A stretch of DNA of 64,000 nucleotides, taken from the NCBI GenBank assembly GCA_964527265.1, contig CAZGOM010000004.1, positions 1 to 64,000 of the forward strand, read 5' to 3'. The notes beneath the pieces are model-generated. The model made no database searches. It was not told the origin of the DNA and saw only the letters and a list, made by a program, of their open reading frames with translations. Numbering within the stretch: the first letter of the stretch is position 1; every line of letters begins with the position of its first letter. Shown in pieces: positions 16,582-25,344 of this stretch. Source of the stretch: CAZGOM01 sp964527265. Lineage in GTDB: Bacteria; Planctomycetota; Phycisphaerae; Phycisphaerales; Phycisphaeraceae. Position numbers and translations under genes: made by a program.

Positions 16582-17478
16582 TTATGGTGAAGTTCGGCTG
16601 GATGGCTGCGGTGTGAGGGTGGCGAGCCAATCGGGGAAGGTCCAGATGGGGCGCCAGTTCAGGAGGGTACAGGCTTTCTGGATGCTGGTGGCGGGAAGCA
16701 GATCGCTGGTTTGCAATGGAGGAAATCCGGCAGTGAGGAGGGTTTGGGTTGAGCGGGGGTAGATGCGCTCGATGAGATCACCCGGGTTGAGGATGGCTTG
16801 GGGGATGTCATTGGGAGTGAGGGGGGAGAGGGGACCGATGTTGAAGACTTCGCCCGGTAAGCCGTGGGTGGTGCATGCGAGGATGGCTGCGCGGGCGGCA
16901 TCTTGTGCGGAGAGCGTGCGGGAGAGGAGGCGTGGGTTAAAGCCGCCTTTATAGCCAAAGGCCATGTAGCGCAGACTGGCGATGGAGATGGGGTGTGTGC
17001 GGGCGAAGCGGCGGGCGAGTTCCTCCATGAGGCATTTGCTGATGGAGTAGGTGGAATCGGCCTGGATGGGGAAGGATTCGTTCAGGAGCGCGGGACCGGA
17101 AGCCTGGCCGTTGCGGCCGATGAGCACTTCCATGGTGGAGGAAAGGGCAACGCCTTTGATGTTGTGTTGAACGGCTTTGTCCAGCAGGCGTGCGATGGCT
17201 GAGACATTGGCTTCAATGAAAGCGTCCTGGGTGTGTGTGGTGATGTGGTCTCCCGTGAGGCCGGCGGCGGAGATGATACCGTCGCAGCCGGGGAGGAGGC
17301 GGTCAAGCAGATCGGTGTGGTCCAGGGCAGATTGATGGAATTGCAGTGCCTTGGGCATTTGCACGTTTGCCGGCCAGGGTTTCATGTCGATGCCGATGAG
17401 AGTGAAACCCGAGTGTTGGGCTTGGGTGGCAACGGCTTGGCCGAGTCTGCCGGCGGCGCCGGTGATGAAGAGTTTCAT
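16582..17478 (-). CDS. NAD-dependent epimerase/dehydratase
   Basis: 298 aa. The N-terminal MKLFITGAAGRLGQAVA is the TGxxGxxG NAD-binding motif. Other SDR blocks are ISAAGL near residue 95, ALSSTM near 135 and YSISKCLMEELARR with the catalytic YxxxK. It would oxidise or epimerise a sugar or sugar nucleotide. Its start overlaps the stop of the gene at 17475-20003 by 4 bp (ATGA), so the two are translationally coupled and probably act in one catabolic route. Confidence 0.88.
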   Translation of the reverse strand: MKLFITGAAGRLGQAVATQAQHSGFTLIGIDMKPWPANVQMPKALQFHQSALDHTDLLDRLLPGCDGIISAAGLTGDHITTHTQDAFIEANVSAIARLLDKAVQHNIKGVALSSTMEVLIGRNGQASGPALLNESFPIQADSTYSISKCLMEELARRFARTHPISIASLRYMAFGYKGGFNPRLLSRTLSAQDAARAAILACTTHGLPGEVFNIGPLSPLTPNDIPQAILNPGDLIERIYPRSTQTLLTAGFPPLQTSDLLPATSIQKACTLLNWRPIWTFPDWLATLTPQPSSRTSP

Positions 17479-20003
17479 GGTGTTGCCTCTTGCGACGTGG
17501 CTTGGTGGGAGGCGGCCGCGGACTGGATGGCGCTGGCGGCATGGCCGATGGGGCTGGGCTGAGAAAGGGCATTCAGGCGGAGATAGCTGTTGGCTTCATA
17601 GAGACAAAGACCGGCGAGGCCAGCAGTGCGGAGGTCGCGTGAGAGATGTACGGCACGTTCGATGCCGCGAGGTGTGGAGAGGGAGTTATTGAGGTCGCAC
17701 ATGTGCACAGGAATGCCCTGACGGCGGGCCAGGGGAAGAATGTGCTCCATTACGAAAGGATGGCGGGGTGAGAAGTGTTTGAGCATGACTTCGTCCATGA
17801 GTTTTTCCTGCATCCAGGTTTGCCAGTCCAGATGAAGCTGATTGCGGGTGTGGAGGTGAGGAGGGACTTCGATGCCGCCTTCAAGATGGGTGATGAGCTT
17901 TATGCCATGGGTGCGGGTGAGGGCGCGGGCTTCACGGAGGAAGGTGGTGATGCCTGCGCCGCGCAGGCGGCGGATGAGGTGCAGGTCGGCCTCGGAGGGA
18001 GTGGGTGGGCGTCCGGTGGCTTGCTGAAAGGCTTCGAGGACCGCGGGGCTGAAGGTGAGGGAGCCCCAGTCCTGGCAATCGACATGGTGGCACAGGAGGC
18101 GGATGTCCACACCGGTGACACCACGGAGGATGAGGCCGGCGACTTCGTCCAGCCAGGTCTCACGGCTGCGCGGATCAAGTGGTTCGAGAATGGCGGGGAG
18201 GCGGTCAAGGGGGGCGAACATCATGCCCCATTGGCCGGGGCCCAGGTCGAGCCAGTCGATGATGGGTTCAGAGTGGTTGCTCCACGCGCGGCGGGGGGAA
18301 TAGAAGTTGAGCCCGGCGGTGGTGTTTCCAGTGCGGGCAAGCGTGATGTGTGCGGGGTGGCCGGCATCGTCTATGGCTTGGACGATGGTGAAGGCGCGGT
18401 TGGTGATGCGAAGATCGGTGCGTTTCCATTCAAGCACGAAGAAGCGGTGGGGGATGCGAATGTTTTCAAGGTGGAGAATGTGGCAGGCTTGCCAGCCTTT
18501 GTCGAGCACGGGCCCGGCGGGAGACCAGCGGATGTGAGAATGGGTTTCCTTGGAGAGCTGGAGAGTGAGCGGGCCGCGATAACGGGTGAAGGTGCGGTTG
18601 TCGTCACTGACCCAGAGTATGAAGTCTTTACGCGTGAGTTTAGGGAGAGGGGTGTTTGAGATGAAGCTGATTTTGCGGATGGGGAGTGTGGCGGGTTTGC
18701 GCCAGTTTGGGTGAGCGCGGATGGCTGCGTCCTGTGCGCCGGCGACAGCGGGTTGGAGGCAGAAGGTGGAGCCGTCGATGGTTTGGGTGTCTGTGGCGCC
18801 AGGAGGGAAAGGGATGTTATTACGGAGGCCTTCGAAAGGCTTTAGGACGCCGATGCAGGGGATGTCGAGGGAGCGGCAAATGCGTGCTGCGGATTGGAGA
18901 AGGTCGCCGCAGTTTTGGTAGCTGGTTTGGGCGGTTTGGAGGTTGGCGATGTTGCGCCAGAGGAGTTCGGCGCAAGCAGGTGGAGCGTAGTCGATCCAAT
19001 GGATGCGGCGGATACCCCAGGTATGGAGTTGCTGGATGTGTGCGCGGAGGCTTTTGGGTGTGAAGGGGGTGATGTTCTGGAGGTCGTCGGGGATGTCGTA
19101 GAACATGCCGAGGGTGAAATCGGCGGTTTTTTGGGTTGCAGGCGAGTCGAACCACCAGGCGGCGGTGGTTTTGTTGGTGGTGAGATATAGGCGATAGCGC
19201 CCGGGGGTTTGCAGGAAGGAGAGGGGGAGGGACCAGTGGGCTGCGCCGGGTGGGCGTTTGAGTTGGCGGCGTTTATCAAAGGGATCTGCGAGGTGGAGAG
19301 TGAATGATGGAGAGGGCGGGTTTGCCTGCACGTGCAGGGCGCGGGAGGCGCGTTGGATGGTGAGGGTGGCGGCGCATGCGGATGGGAGGGAGTTGTGATG
19401 GAGGACGCCGAAGGTGGCGGCGTCGAAGAAGCGGTTGCCGGTGGCGGGGTTCCAGGAGGATTCTTCGCCGGAGCGGTCGCGGGTGCGGGCGATGTTGATG
19501 CCGCAGGTGGAGCGGGTTTGGAAGAGGTCTTTGGTGTTGAAATGAAGTAAGAGGATACGCTCCGGGACGGGTTTGCCGTTGACGTCGAGAATGGGGCGGT
19601 CATGCCATTCCCATTTTGTGGGCTGGAGGAGTGGGAAGCGGGTGGAGCGGGCCTGGTCGTAAGGAAGGTGGTGGAGGGTGGTAAAGGGTGCGCCGAGCAT
19701 GGGGATGTCATAGTGAACGAAGCCGATGTCGTCGCCATAAGGGGCGAGGAGGACTTTGAGGCGGTCATTGGCTTGCGGCGGGCCCAGGACATGGGCGACG
19801 GCGATGGCCAGGAGGGTTTGGCGGCCATGGGTGAGCGCGGCAATGCGGGTGGTTTCAAACGCGGGCAGGGGAACGTGGGTGTGGACGAAATCACCGCTGC
19901 TGCGATTTGGGTTATCCAGGGCGTCGAAGGCTGATTGGAGGTTGAGATTGGCCGCGCGATGTGTGGCGATGTGGCGGCGAAAAGGGTGGGGAGTGACTGT
20001 CAT
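17475..20003 (-). CDS. Large glycosidase-like protein (TIM barrel, GHL10-like), unproven
   Basis: 842 aa from ATG at 20003. No signal peptide is clear. The N-terminal third looks like beta-sandwich material (RILLLHFNTKDL, HVQANPPSPSFTLHL). From about residue 320 a barrel-like pattern appears: LRAHIQQLHTWGIRRIHWIDY, then LDEVAGLILRGVTGVDIRLLCHHVDC, GITTFLREARALTRTHGIKL and LARRQGIPVHMCDLNN. The phrase order resembles family 10-like glycosyl hydrolases of bacteria, but the acidic catalytic pair cannot be assigned. It is the first gene of an operon with the epimerase at 16582 and has a promoter-like sequence at 20043. Confidence 0.7.
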   Translation of the reverse strand: MTVTPHPFRRHIATHRAANLNLQSAFDALDNPNRSSGDFVHTHVPLPAFETTRIAALTHGRQTLLAIAVAHVLGPPQANDRLKVLLAPYGDDIGFVHYDIPMLGAPFTTLHHLPYDQARSTRFPLLQPTKWEWHDRPILDVNGKPVPERILLLHFNTKDLFQTRSTCGINIARTRDRSGEESSWNPATGNRFFDAATFGVLHHNSLPSACAATLTIQRASRALHVQANPPSPSFTLHLADPFDKRRQLKRPPGAAHWSLPLSFLQTPGRYRLYLTTNKTTAAWWFDSPATQKTADFTLGMFYDIPDDLQNITPFTPKSLRAHIQQLHTWGIRRIHWIDYAPPACAELLWRNIANLQTAQTSYQNCGDLLQSAARICRSLDIPCIGVLKPFEGLRNNIPFPPGATDTQTIDGSTFCLQPAVAGAQDAAIRAHPNWRKPATLPIRKISFISNTPLPKLTRKDFILWVSDDNRTFTRYRGPLTLQLSKETHSHIRWSPAGPVLDKGWQACHILHLENIRIPHRFFVLEWKRTDLRITNRAFTIVQAIDDAGHPAHITLARTGNTTAGLNFYSPRRAWSNHSEPIIDWLDLGPGQWGMMFAPLDRLPAILEPLDPRSRETWLDEVAGLILRGVTGVDIRLLCHHVDCQDWGSLTFSPAVLEAFQQATGRPPTPSEADLHLIRRLRGAGITTFLREARALTRTHGIKLITHLEGGIEVPPHLHTRNQLHLDWQTWMQEKLMDEVMLKHFSPRHPFVMEHILPLARRQGIPVHMCDLNNSLSTPRGIERAVHLSRDLRTAGLAGLCLYEANSYLRLNALSQPSPIGHAASAIQSAAASHQATSQEATP

Positions 20004-20042
20004 GGGCAATTGGGTTGAGGGCAGGGAAGTGGTTAAAAGTAA

Positions 20043-20069
20043 TTTATAGTAATTAAAAGTTTTCGTCAA
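20043..20069 (-). promoter_or_regulatory. Promoter of the glycosidase-like/epimerase operon
   Basis: On the minus strand TTGACG (20069-20064) is followed after 15 bases by TATAAA (20048-20043); TAAATT gives a 17-base spacing. The 30 bases around are unusually AT-rich for this window. The start codon is at 20003. Confidence 0.6.
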
Positions 20070-20229
20070 TATGATTGAAAAAGGGTGGTTGCCTTTCGGG
20101 GGTGGGCCGATGGGGGGACCGGTGAATTGCTGATGGTGACGCGGGGGCGGGGAGGTTCAAATGATGTGTGGTGGTGCGGCGTTTTTCGGCGCTGCCCACT
20201 TTCACTCAAGCCTAATTAAGGAGCGCATC

Positions 20230-20742
20230 ATGGCCAAACGAACAACCAAAACATCAAAAAAGGCACCCGCAACGGCGGCGGGAGCAGCGACCGGGAAGAT
20301 TACTCGTGAGGAATTGATTCGGCTGCTGAATGAGGACTTGGCGCGGGAGTATCAGGCGATCATCGCGTATGTGGTGTACAGCCAGGTGATCAAGGGCGCC
20401 AAGTACATGAACATCGCCAAGGAATTGGAAGTGCATGCGTCGGAGGAACTGACGCACGCATTGCAGATTTCCAAGCAGATCGATTACCTGGGCGGGGTGC
20501 CGACAGTGGTGCCCAAGCAAGTGAAAATGTCCGACAAGCCGGATGATTTGCTGCGGTTTGACCTGGACAATGAGATTGAGACCATCGGGCATTACCGGAC
20601 GCGCATCCGGCAGTGCGAGGCGCTCAATGAGTTTGCGATGGCGGAGACGATCCGCGGGATCATTAAGCAAGAGCAGGAACATGCGATCGACCTGGCGACG
20701 GCGCTGGGGATCGAGGTGCCGCGGATTCCTGTGGGGAAGTAG
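20230..20742 (+). CDS. Ferritin-like (bacterioferritin/Dps-type) protein
   Basis: 170 aa from ATG at 20230, with AAGGAG at ideal spacing. A Lys/Ala/Thr-rich N-terminal tail of about 25 residues is followed by a four-helix ferritin-like domain: LLNEDLAREYQAIIAY, HASEELTHALQI and FAMAETIRGIIKQEQEHAIDL, giving Glu and ExxH metal ligands of a di-iron centre. The family stores or oxidises iron; members with such short domains form shells. The basic tail might bind DNA, as in some Dps proteins (inference). It stands alone between a divergent operon and a terminator. Confidence 0.88.
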   Translation: MAKRTTKTSKKAPATAAGAATGKITREELIRLLNEDLAREYQAIIAYVVYSQVIKGAKYMNIAKELEVHASEELTHALQISKQIDYLGGVPTVVPKQVKMSDKPDDLLRFDLDNEIETIGHYRTRIRQCEALNEFAMAETIRGIIKQEQEHAIDLATALGIEVPRIPVGK

Positions 20743-20770
20743 TTTTGAGTCGGAATGAAAAGTGAAGTTT

Positions 20771-20816
20771 GAGCCACGGCATGCCAGGTTGTAGAGGTCA
20801 TGCCGTGGCGCTTTTT
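20771..20816 (+). terminator. Rho-independent terminator
   Basis: Perfect 11-bp stem GCCACGGCATG (20773-20783) with CATGCCGTGGC (20799-20809), 15-base loop, then GCTTTTT. Closes the ferritin-like gene. Confidence 0.85.
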
Positions 20817-20871
20817 ATTGGGAGTGGGCGGGATAGGATGATACGGGCGCGTATATACAGGAGACTTCCGG

Positions 20872-21570
20872 ATGCGGAAATATTTCATTGTTTTTGGCGT
20901 GGTGCTTGTTCTAGGTTTGATCGGTTTGACAGCTTGCATGCGGTCGGGAGAGACCGCCAAATCTCCCGGGGCTGGCCAATCCTTGCCGGAGCAAGTGGAG
21001 GCGGGTCAATTGGTCGATCAATGGCACATGATTTGTGCCGCGGACATGGCGACTGTTGAAGTCGAAAAGGCTTTGTACGACAGGGCGGGTGACGGGTATT
21101 TTTTCATTCACGTTCGCATACGCAATACAACCGACCATGTGATCGCGGTCCAGCTGCGCAACGGTACAAACGTGATCTATCCCAACCAGTGGGGGGCGTT
21201 GATGCAAGATCACCGGAGCGTCATAGACGAGATGCGGCTGATACATGCACCGTTTGATGATGCACAGAGGGCCGGTTTGATCAAGGACTTTAAGTCCAAG
21301 CAAATGGCGGCGATTGAGGCTGGTGGAACAATCGATTACTACCGGGCATTTAACGCCAGCGGGCGGTCTGATGTGGAGAATCGAACAGCCAAATCGCCGT
21401 ATATGTTCATCAGCCTGGATGGTGTGCTGAATTTCAGCGATGGTGTGGCGGCAGAGCAGATTTCCTGTGCGCGGGAAGGGGCAGGGAGCGCGGCGACGGA
21501 TTTGATTCTGTCGACGCCGATTGTGTGGAAGAGGATTCCAGTGGGCGGGCGTGTCATCGATTGGCGTTGA
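20872..21570 (+). CDS. Lipoprotein of unknown function, paralogue 1
   Basis: 232 aa. MRKYFIVFGVVLVLGLIGLTAC looks like a lipoprotein signal with Cys at about residue 22. The body contains IHVRIRNTTDH, VIYPNQWGAL and MFISLDGVLNFSDG, which recur in the next gene at the same relative positions. The first half reads as a beta-sandwich around 'FFIHVRIRNTTD', a pattern of domains that carry an Ig-like fold. No family recognised. Tandem duplication with the gene at 21762, about half of the residues shared by eye. Confidence 0.82.
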   Translation: MRKYFIVFGVVLVLGLIGLTACMRSGETAKSPGAGQSLPEQVEAGQLVDQWHMICAADMATVEVEKALYDRAGDGYFFIHVRIRNTTDHVIAVQLRNGTNVIYPNQWGALMQDHRSVIDEMRLIHAPFDDAQRAGLIKDFKSKQMAAIEAGGTIDYYRAFNASGRSDVENRTAKSPYMFISLDGVLNFSDGVAAEQISCAREGAGSAATDLILSTPIVWKRIPVGGRVIDWR

Positions 21571-21761
21571 AAGGCTTGGCATCCGATTGAGTTATGTGTG
21601 TGTTTTTTCAGGTGAGTGACGGCGATGCTGATTTTCTGGCGGGTGGTGGCCGGAGATGATGGGGGCACTTGCGCAAGGATTGATCAGGAGCGTACGTGAG
21701 AATAAAAAACGTGAAATTTCGGGCTTAAAAATGATGGATTTGTGCGTGAGGAGATTTTTAA

Positions 21762-22412
21762 ATGAGAAAGTATTTCATCGTCGCGGGAGCAGTCGCCTTG
21801 ATCGGTTTGGCCATTTGGGTGCTGACGGGGATGCGCGCCGAGCCGCCCGCGCCGGAGAGTTGGCAATTGATTCGCAGCGGGAAAATGGCGGAGATTGAGG
21901 TTGAAAAGACGCTTTACCGCAAAGTGGGTGAAGCACATTTCTTCATTCATGTCCGCATACGCAACACGACTGACCGGGCCATTGGGATCGATGTGCGGGA
22001 TTATTCAAAAGTGGTCTACCCAAACCAGTGGGGAGCGTTGAAGGAGGAGCAGCGGGGCATGATCAACGAAAGCCGCGTGAGGCACGCACCGTTGGATGAT
22101 ACCCAGCGGGCCGAGCTTTTAAAGGAGTTCAAAGCCAATCGCCTGACGGCGATCGCTCCCGGCCAGGTGATCGACTATTTCCGGGAATTCAATGCTCGCG
22201 AACCGGACAAATTTGAAAAACAGACTTTGGGATACCGGTTTCTGTTTATCAGCCTGGATGGCGTGTCGGCAGTCACTGATGGTGAGGGCGTCGAGCAAAT
22301 CTCATGCGCCTGGGAGGAGGGCAATCCCAGGGGAATGACGGACTTGATCATTCCAGTGCCGATTGCGTGGAAGAACATTCCTGCGGGTGGAAACATCGTT
22401 CGGCGGCGTTGA
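21762..22412 (+). CDS. Exported or membrane-anchored protein, paralogue 2
   Basis: 216 aa. Begins MRKYFIVAGAVALIGLAIWV, nearly the same as the first paralogue, but the lipobox Cys is replaced (LTGMRAE), so it is anchored by its N-terminal helix rather than by lipid. The body repeats FFIHVRIRNTTDRAIGIDVR, VYPNQWGAL, LFISLDGVSAV and VEQISCAW. The loss of the Cys after duplication suggests that the two copies now sit differently in the envelope. Function unknown. Confidence 0.82.
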   Translation: MRKYFIVAGAVALIGLAIWVLTGMRAEPPAPESWQLIRSGKMAEIEVEKTLYRKVGEAHFFIHVRIRNTTDRAIGIDVRDYSKVVYPNQWGALKEEQRGMINESRVRHAPLDDTQRAELLKEFKANRLTAIAPGQVIDYFREFNAREPDKFEKQTLGYRFLFISLDGVSAVTDGEGVEQISCAWEEGNPRGMTDLIIPVPIAWKNIPAGGNIVRRR

Positions 22413-22508
22413 CGGATCAGGGATATGTGGACAATTTTCCAGGCAGAGTAAAACAGGCATTCGGTGGTAAGACGCGGGTCTGATTCGAATCCGACTTGTG
22501 GCAGCCAA

Positions 22509-22586
22509 TGCCGTTTCGTGGGTGCTCGTGTGAGTATACGCTTCAACCACGGCTACAGTGCCCACCGTCTCATTTGGGTGCGTGGC
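22509..22586. repeat. CGTGGGT-type palindromic repeat, copy 1
   Basis: About 78 bases (TGCCGTTTCGTGGGTGCTCG and on to ACCACGGCTACAGTG) that can fold on CGTGGGT/ACCACGG. A second copy is at 42777. Confidence 0.7.
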
Positions 22587-22684
22587 ACAACATAGCAGTG
22601 ATGGTTTCTGCTTCATTTATGCGTTTTATAAGAAGCATTGCCGTGTCATGCAATGGTTTATGGCGTAGTGTTCCCCTGATCATG

Positions 22685-23047
22685 TCAGGTGAGGGCGTCC
22701 ATGCCGGGGATGTTCATGCCGCCGGTGAGCTTGGACATTTCGGCCTGGACGAGCGCTTTGGCCTTGTTGAGGGCTTCGTTCATGGCGATGAGGATGAGGC
22801 TTTCGACGTATTTGCGTTCATAGTCGCCGCCGCCGGAGGCGTAAGCGCCGATCATGGCGGGGTCGATTTTGATTTCAGTGACTTCCATCTTGCCGTTGAT
22901 GGTGACTTTGACTGCGCCGTAACCGGATTCACCGGTGACGAACATGTTGGGAAGGTCCTGCTGGAGGCGCTCCATTTTGGCCTGGAAGTCTTTGGCCTGG
23001 CCCATCATGCCGGCGAGTTGCGAGAGGTTTTTGAGTTTGTCGAACAT
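22685..23047 (-). CDS. YbaB/EbfC-family nucleoid-associated protein
   Basis: 120 aa from ATG at 23047. Begins MFDKLKNLSQLAGMMGQAKD, then LPNMFVTGESGYGAVKVTINGKMEVTEIKIDP and a C-terminal ALNKAKALVQAEMSKLTGG helix, matching YbaB throughout (typical length 105-115). The family forms a dimer that binds DNA as a tweezer-like nucleoid protein. In many genomes ybaB lies between dnaX and recR; neither is next to it here, as MTA phosphorylase lies upstream. A heptad element separates it from that gene. Confidence 0.92.
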   Translation of the reverse strand: MFDKLKNLSQLAGMMGQAKDFQAKMERLQQDLPNMFVTGESGYGAVKVTINGKMEVTEIKIDPAMIGAYASGGGDYERKYVESLILIAMNEALNKAKALVQAEMSKLTGGMNIPGMDALT

Positions 23048-23058
23048 TTGAATGAAGA

Positions 23059-23162
23059 TGGGTTCTGGGTCTTGGGTTCTGGGTTTTTGGAAGAGCCGGA
23101 GGGCTACGGGAGACGAAGGCATATCTTAACTCTGACAAGACTCAAGACCCAGAACCCAAGAT
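23059..23162. repeat. Two-armed heptad element C
   Basis: Left arm 23059-23086 is four TGGGTTC/TGGGTCT units; right arm 23131-23161 is the inverted form, preceded by TCTGACAAGACTC. The spacer contains AAGAGCCGGAGGGCT, close to that in element A. Confidence 0.9.
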
Positions 23163-23167
23163 GCAAA

Positions 23168-24061
23168 TTAAAAGTGCTCGCCCCAGAGGGGGCGGAGTTT
23201 TTCGATTTCCTCGGCGGGGATGAGCTTTTTGTCGGTCCAGATGGCGTTGGCAAGGGAGGTGTGGGCGTGGCTGGGGGTGGTTTTCAAGAATGTGGTGTCG
23301 GCAAGGGCGGCCTTGATTAGCGTGAGGCTTTTGCGGGTGCAGCTTTGGATGTTGCCGATGATTTCTTTTAAGAGTTCGTGCTGGGGGCGCGAGCCGTCGT
23401 GGGGACGCCAGGCGTCATAGTCGGTGGGGAGGTTGACCAGGGCGTAGGCGATTTGCGCTTCGCGGGCGAGGCGTGCTTCGGGCATGGCGGTCATGCCGAC
23501 CAGGTCCGCCCCCCAGGTGCGATGCATGTGGCTTTCGGCGCGGGTGGAGAAGGCGGGGCCCTCCATGCAGACATAGGTGCCTTTGTCATGAACGACGGTG
23601 CCGGGGTCGGATTCCTGGATGGCAGTGACGGCGGAGAGGAGCCACTTACGCATGACGGGGCAGAAGGGTTCGGAGAGCTCAGTATGAACAGCGGCGTGGT
23701 TGAAAAAAGTGTTGGCGCGTTTGTGGGTTTTATCGATGATCTGGTCGGGGATGACGAGGTGGCCGGGGGCGATGTGTTCGCGGAGCGAGCCGCACGCACC
23801 GGAAGCGACGATGTGGGTGACGCCGAGTTTCTTTAAGGCGAAGATATTGGCCTGGTAGGGGACCTGGGAGGGGTTGAAGGTGTGGCCTTCGCCGTGGCGT
23901 TTTAAGAGGAAGATCTGGTTGCCGGCCCAGGTGACTTCAAGGATGGCGGCGCTGGGCTTGCCGAAGGGGGTGTCGATGTGGTGTTGGATGCCGGTTTCGG
24001 CGGCGAAGGCGTTGCCCAGGCCGGTGCCGCCGATGACTGCGATTTTGAGGGAGTGGGTCAT
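23168..24061 (-). CDS. mtnP: S-methyl-5'-thioadenosine phosphorylase (purine nucleoside phosphorylase superfamily)
   Basis: 297 aa from ATG at 24061. IAVIGGTGLG, LKRHGEGHTFNPSQVPYQANI, HIVASGACGSLRE, CMEGPAFSTRAESHMHR and GMTAMPEARLAREAQIAYALVNLPTDYD match MTA phosphorylase closely, including the phosphate-binding and purine-binding blocks and the catalytic Asp in TDYD. It would cleave methylthioadenosine to adenine and methylthioribose-1-phosphate, salvaging methionine. The C-terminal ~60 residues after the core extend the usual length slightly. Upstream the frame continues as an artefact of a heptad element. Confidence 0.92.
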   Translation of the reverse strand: MTHSLKIAVIGGTGLGNAFAAETGIQHHIDTPFGKPSAAILEVTWAGNQIFLLKRHGEGHTFNPSQVPYQANIFALKKLGVTHIVASGACGSLREHIAPGHLVIPDQIIDKTHKRANTFFNHAAVHTELSEPFCPVMRKWLLSAVTAIQESDPGTVVHDKGTYVCMEGPAFSTRAESHMHRTWGADLVGMTAMPEARLAREAQIAYALVNLPTDYDAWRPHDGSRPQHELLKEIIGNIQSCTRKSLTLIKAALADTTFLKTTPSHAHTSLANAIWTDKKLIPAEEIEKLRPLWGEHF

Positions 24062-24085
24062 GCCGGGAATGATAGCGAGGAAGAT

Positions 24086-24126
24086 TGGGTTCTGGGTCTT
24101 GGGTTCTGGGTTCTGTTCAGAAAAGA
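24086..24126. repeat. Single-arm heptad element D
   Basis: Four perfect units TGGGTTC, TGGGTCT, TGGGTTC, TGGGTTC (24086-24113) followed by TGTTCAGAAAAGA, directly upstream of the mtnP start. Confidence 0.9.
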
Positions 24127-24200
24127 TCTGAGGCTGTGCGCGGTGGAAACTTTTGTTAACGTTTGGAGCGCCTTGCGATCTCTGAATCATTCGGATGAAG

Positions 24201-24246
24201 AACACCCTGACCCTTCCCCTCTTCCTGAGGGAGAGGGGGACCAGAT
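24201..24246. repeat. CCCT...GAGGG palindromic repeat, copy 1
   Basis: AACACCCTGACCCTTCCCC pairs in part with GAGGGAGAGGGGGACC. Other copies are at 43492 and 56819. It ends just before the ribosome-binding site of the SGNH gene. Confidence 0.7.
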
Positions 24247-24259
24247 AAGGAGCGGATCG

Positions 24260-25303
24260 GTGAGCAATCAGATTTTGACGCGGTTGGATGAGACGGTGGA
24301 ACTGGTGAATGAGAAGGCGGATGCCAAGCGGGCCGACTTCATCAAGCGGTTGGATGTGGCGGAGCCGGCGGATGTGGCGGTGCGGATTTCCGCGGAGGTG
24401 CGGTGCGAGGGGGTGACGGGGGTGCAGGGGTTGGGGAGCGCGGTGTTTTTCAATGTGGAGTACACCCAGGGGCCGATTTTCTGGGACACGTTTTTGTACC
24501 CGGAGACGGGGACAACGGCATGGCGGACGCTGTCGATTGACGTGCGGCGGCGGGGGGCTGTGAAGGCAGTTGAAATGCACATTCGGCATCACTTGAAGGG
24601 GAAGATCAGCGTGCGGAATGTGCGGGTGGAGGCACTGGAGATGCCGGTGGATGATGCGGATGTCACGGTGCTGGTGTTTGGCGACAGCACGGACATGGTG
24701 TGTTATTTGCCCCACGAATTGAGGCTGACGCGGCGGCTGGAGATGCTGTTGCGGGATCGGTTTGATGACAGGCGGATTGATGTGCATGGGTTGGCGGAGG
24801 GTGGGGAGACATTGCCGCGCGTGATTGAGACGGGACGGTTTGAGCGAGAGCTGAGAGTGTTTCCCAAGGTGGAGATTGTGATGATCCGGTATGGGCTCAA
24901 TGATGAGAGCCGGAAGGTGGAACCGGCGGAGTTTGGTCGGCTTTTGCATGTGGCGCGGGAGATTGTGAAGAAGGTGCATCCGGCGGCGCAGGTGATTTTG
25001 AGCACGACGATTCCGTGCAAGTCGCAGGCGTACGACGCGGAGGCGATCAAGGCGGGGGCGGAGATGGGATTATTGGTGCAGCGGCTGGATGAGATGATGA
25101 TTGCGCGGAGCGCAGGGGGGGATTGGGACTGGCATCATCAGGCGCTTGGGAATGTGGGGCGGCGGCGGACTAAGACGCCGGAGGGAAACCCGACTGGGCT
25201 CTTGGGGGACAAGCATCCCAATGCGTATGGGGCACAGATGATTGCTGAGTTTTATTTTGAGAATCTGGAGGGGATGGTGGAGAGGATTTTGGAGGTTAAA
25301 TAG
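24260..25303 (+). CDS. SGNH/GDSL hydrolase-like protein
   Basis: 347 aa from GTG at 24260, which has AAGGAG 7 bases upstream; in-frame sequence further up is repeat. A beta-sandwich-like N-terminal domain of ~135 residues precedes the SGNH core: VLVFGDST (Ser143 nucleophile), RYGLNDES (Gly/Asn oxyanion block), and GDKHPNAYG with Asp317-x-His319, the catalytic pair. Esterases of this fold deacetylate sugars or lipids. No signal peptide is visible at the chosen start. Divergent from mtnP. Confidence 0.85.
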   Translation: MSNQILTRLDETVELVNEKADAKRADFIKRLDVAEPADVAVRISAEVRCEGVTGVQGLGSAVFFNVEYTQGPIFWDTFLYPETGTTAWRTLSIDVRRRGAVKAVEMHIRHHLKGKISVRNVRVEALEMPVDDADVTVLVFGDSTDMVCYLPHELRLTRRLEMLLRDRFDDRRIDVHGLAEGGETLPRVIETGRFERELRVFPKVEIVMIRYGLNDESRKVEPAEFGRLLHVAREIVKKVHPAAQVILSTTIPCKSQAYDAEAIKAGAEMGLLVQRLDEMMIARSAGGDWDWHHQALGNVGRRRTKTPEGNPTGLLGDKHPNAYGAQMIAEFYFENLEGMVERILEVK

Positions 25304-25344
25304 CATCGCCCAGAGCCGGTGAGAAGATGTGCCACCGGGCATGG

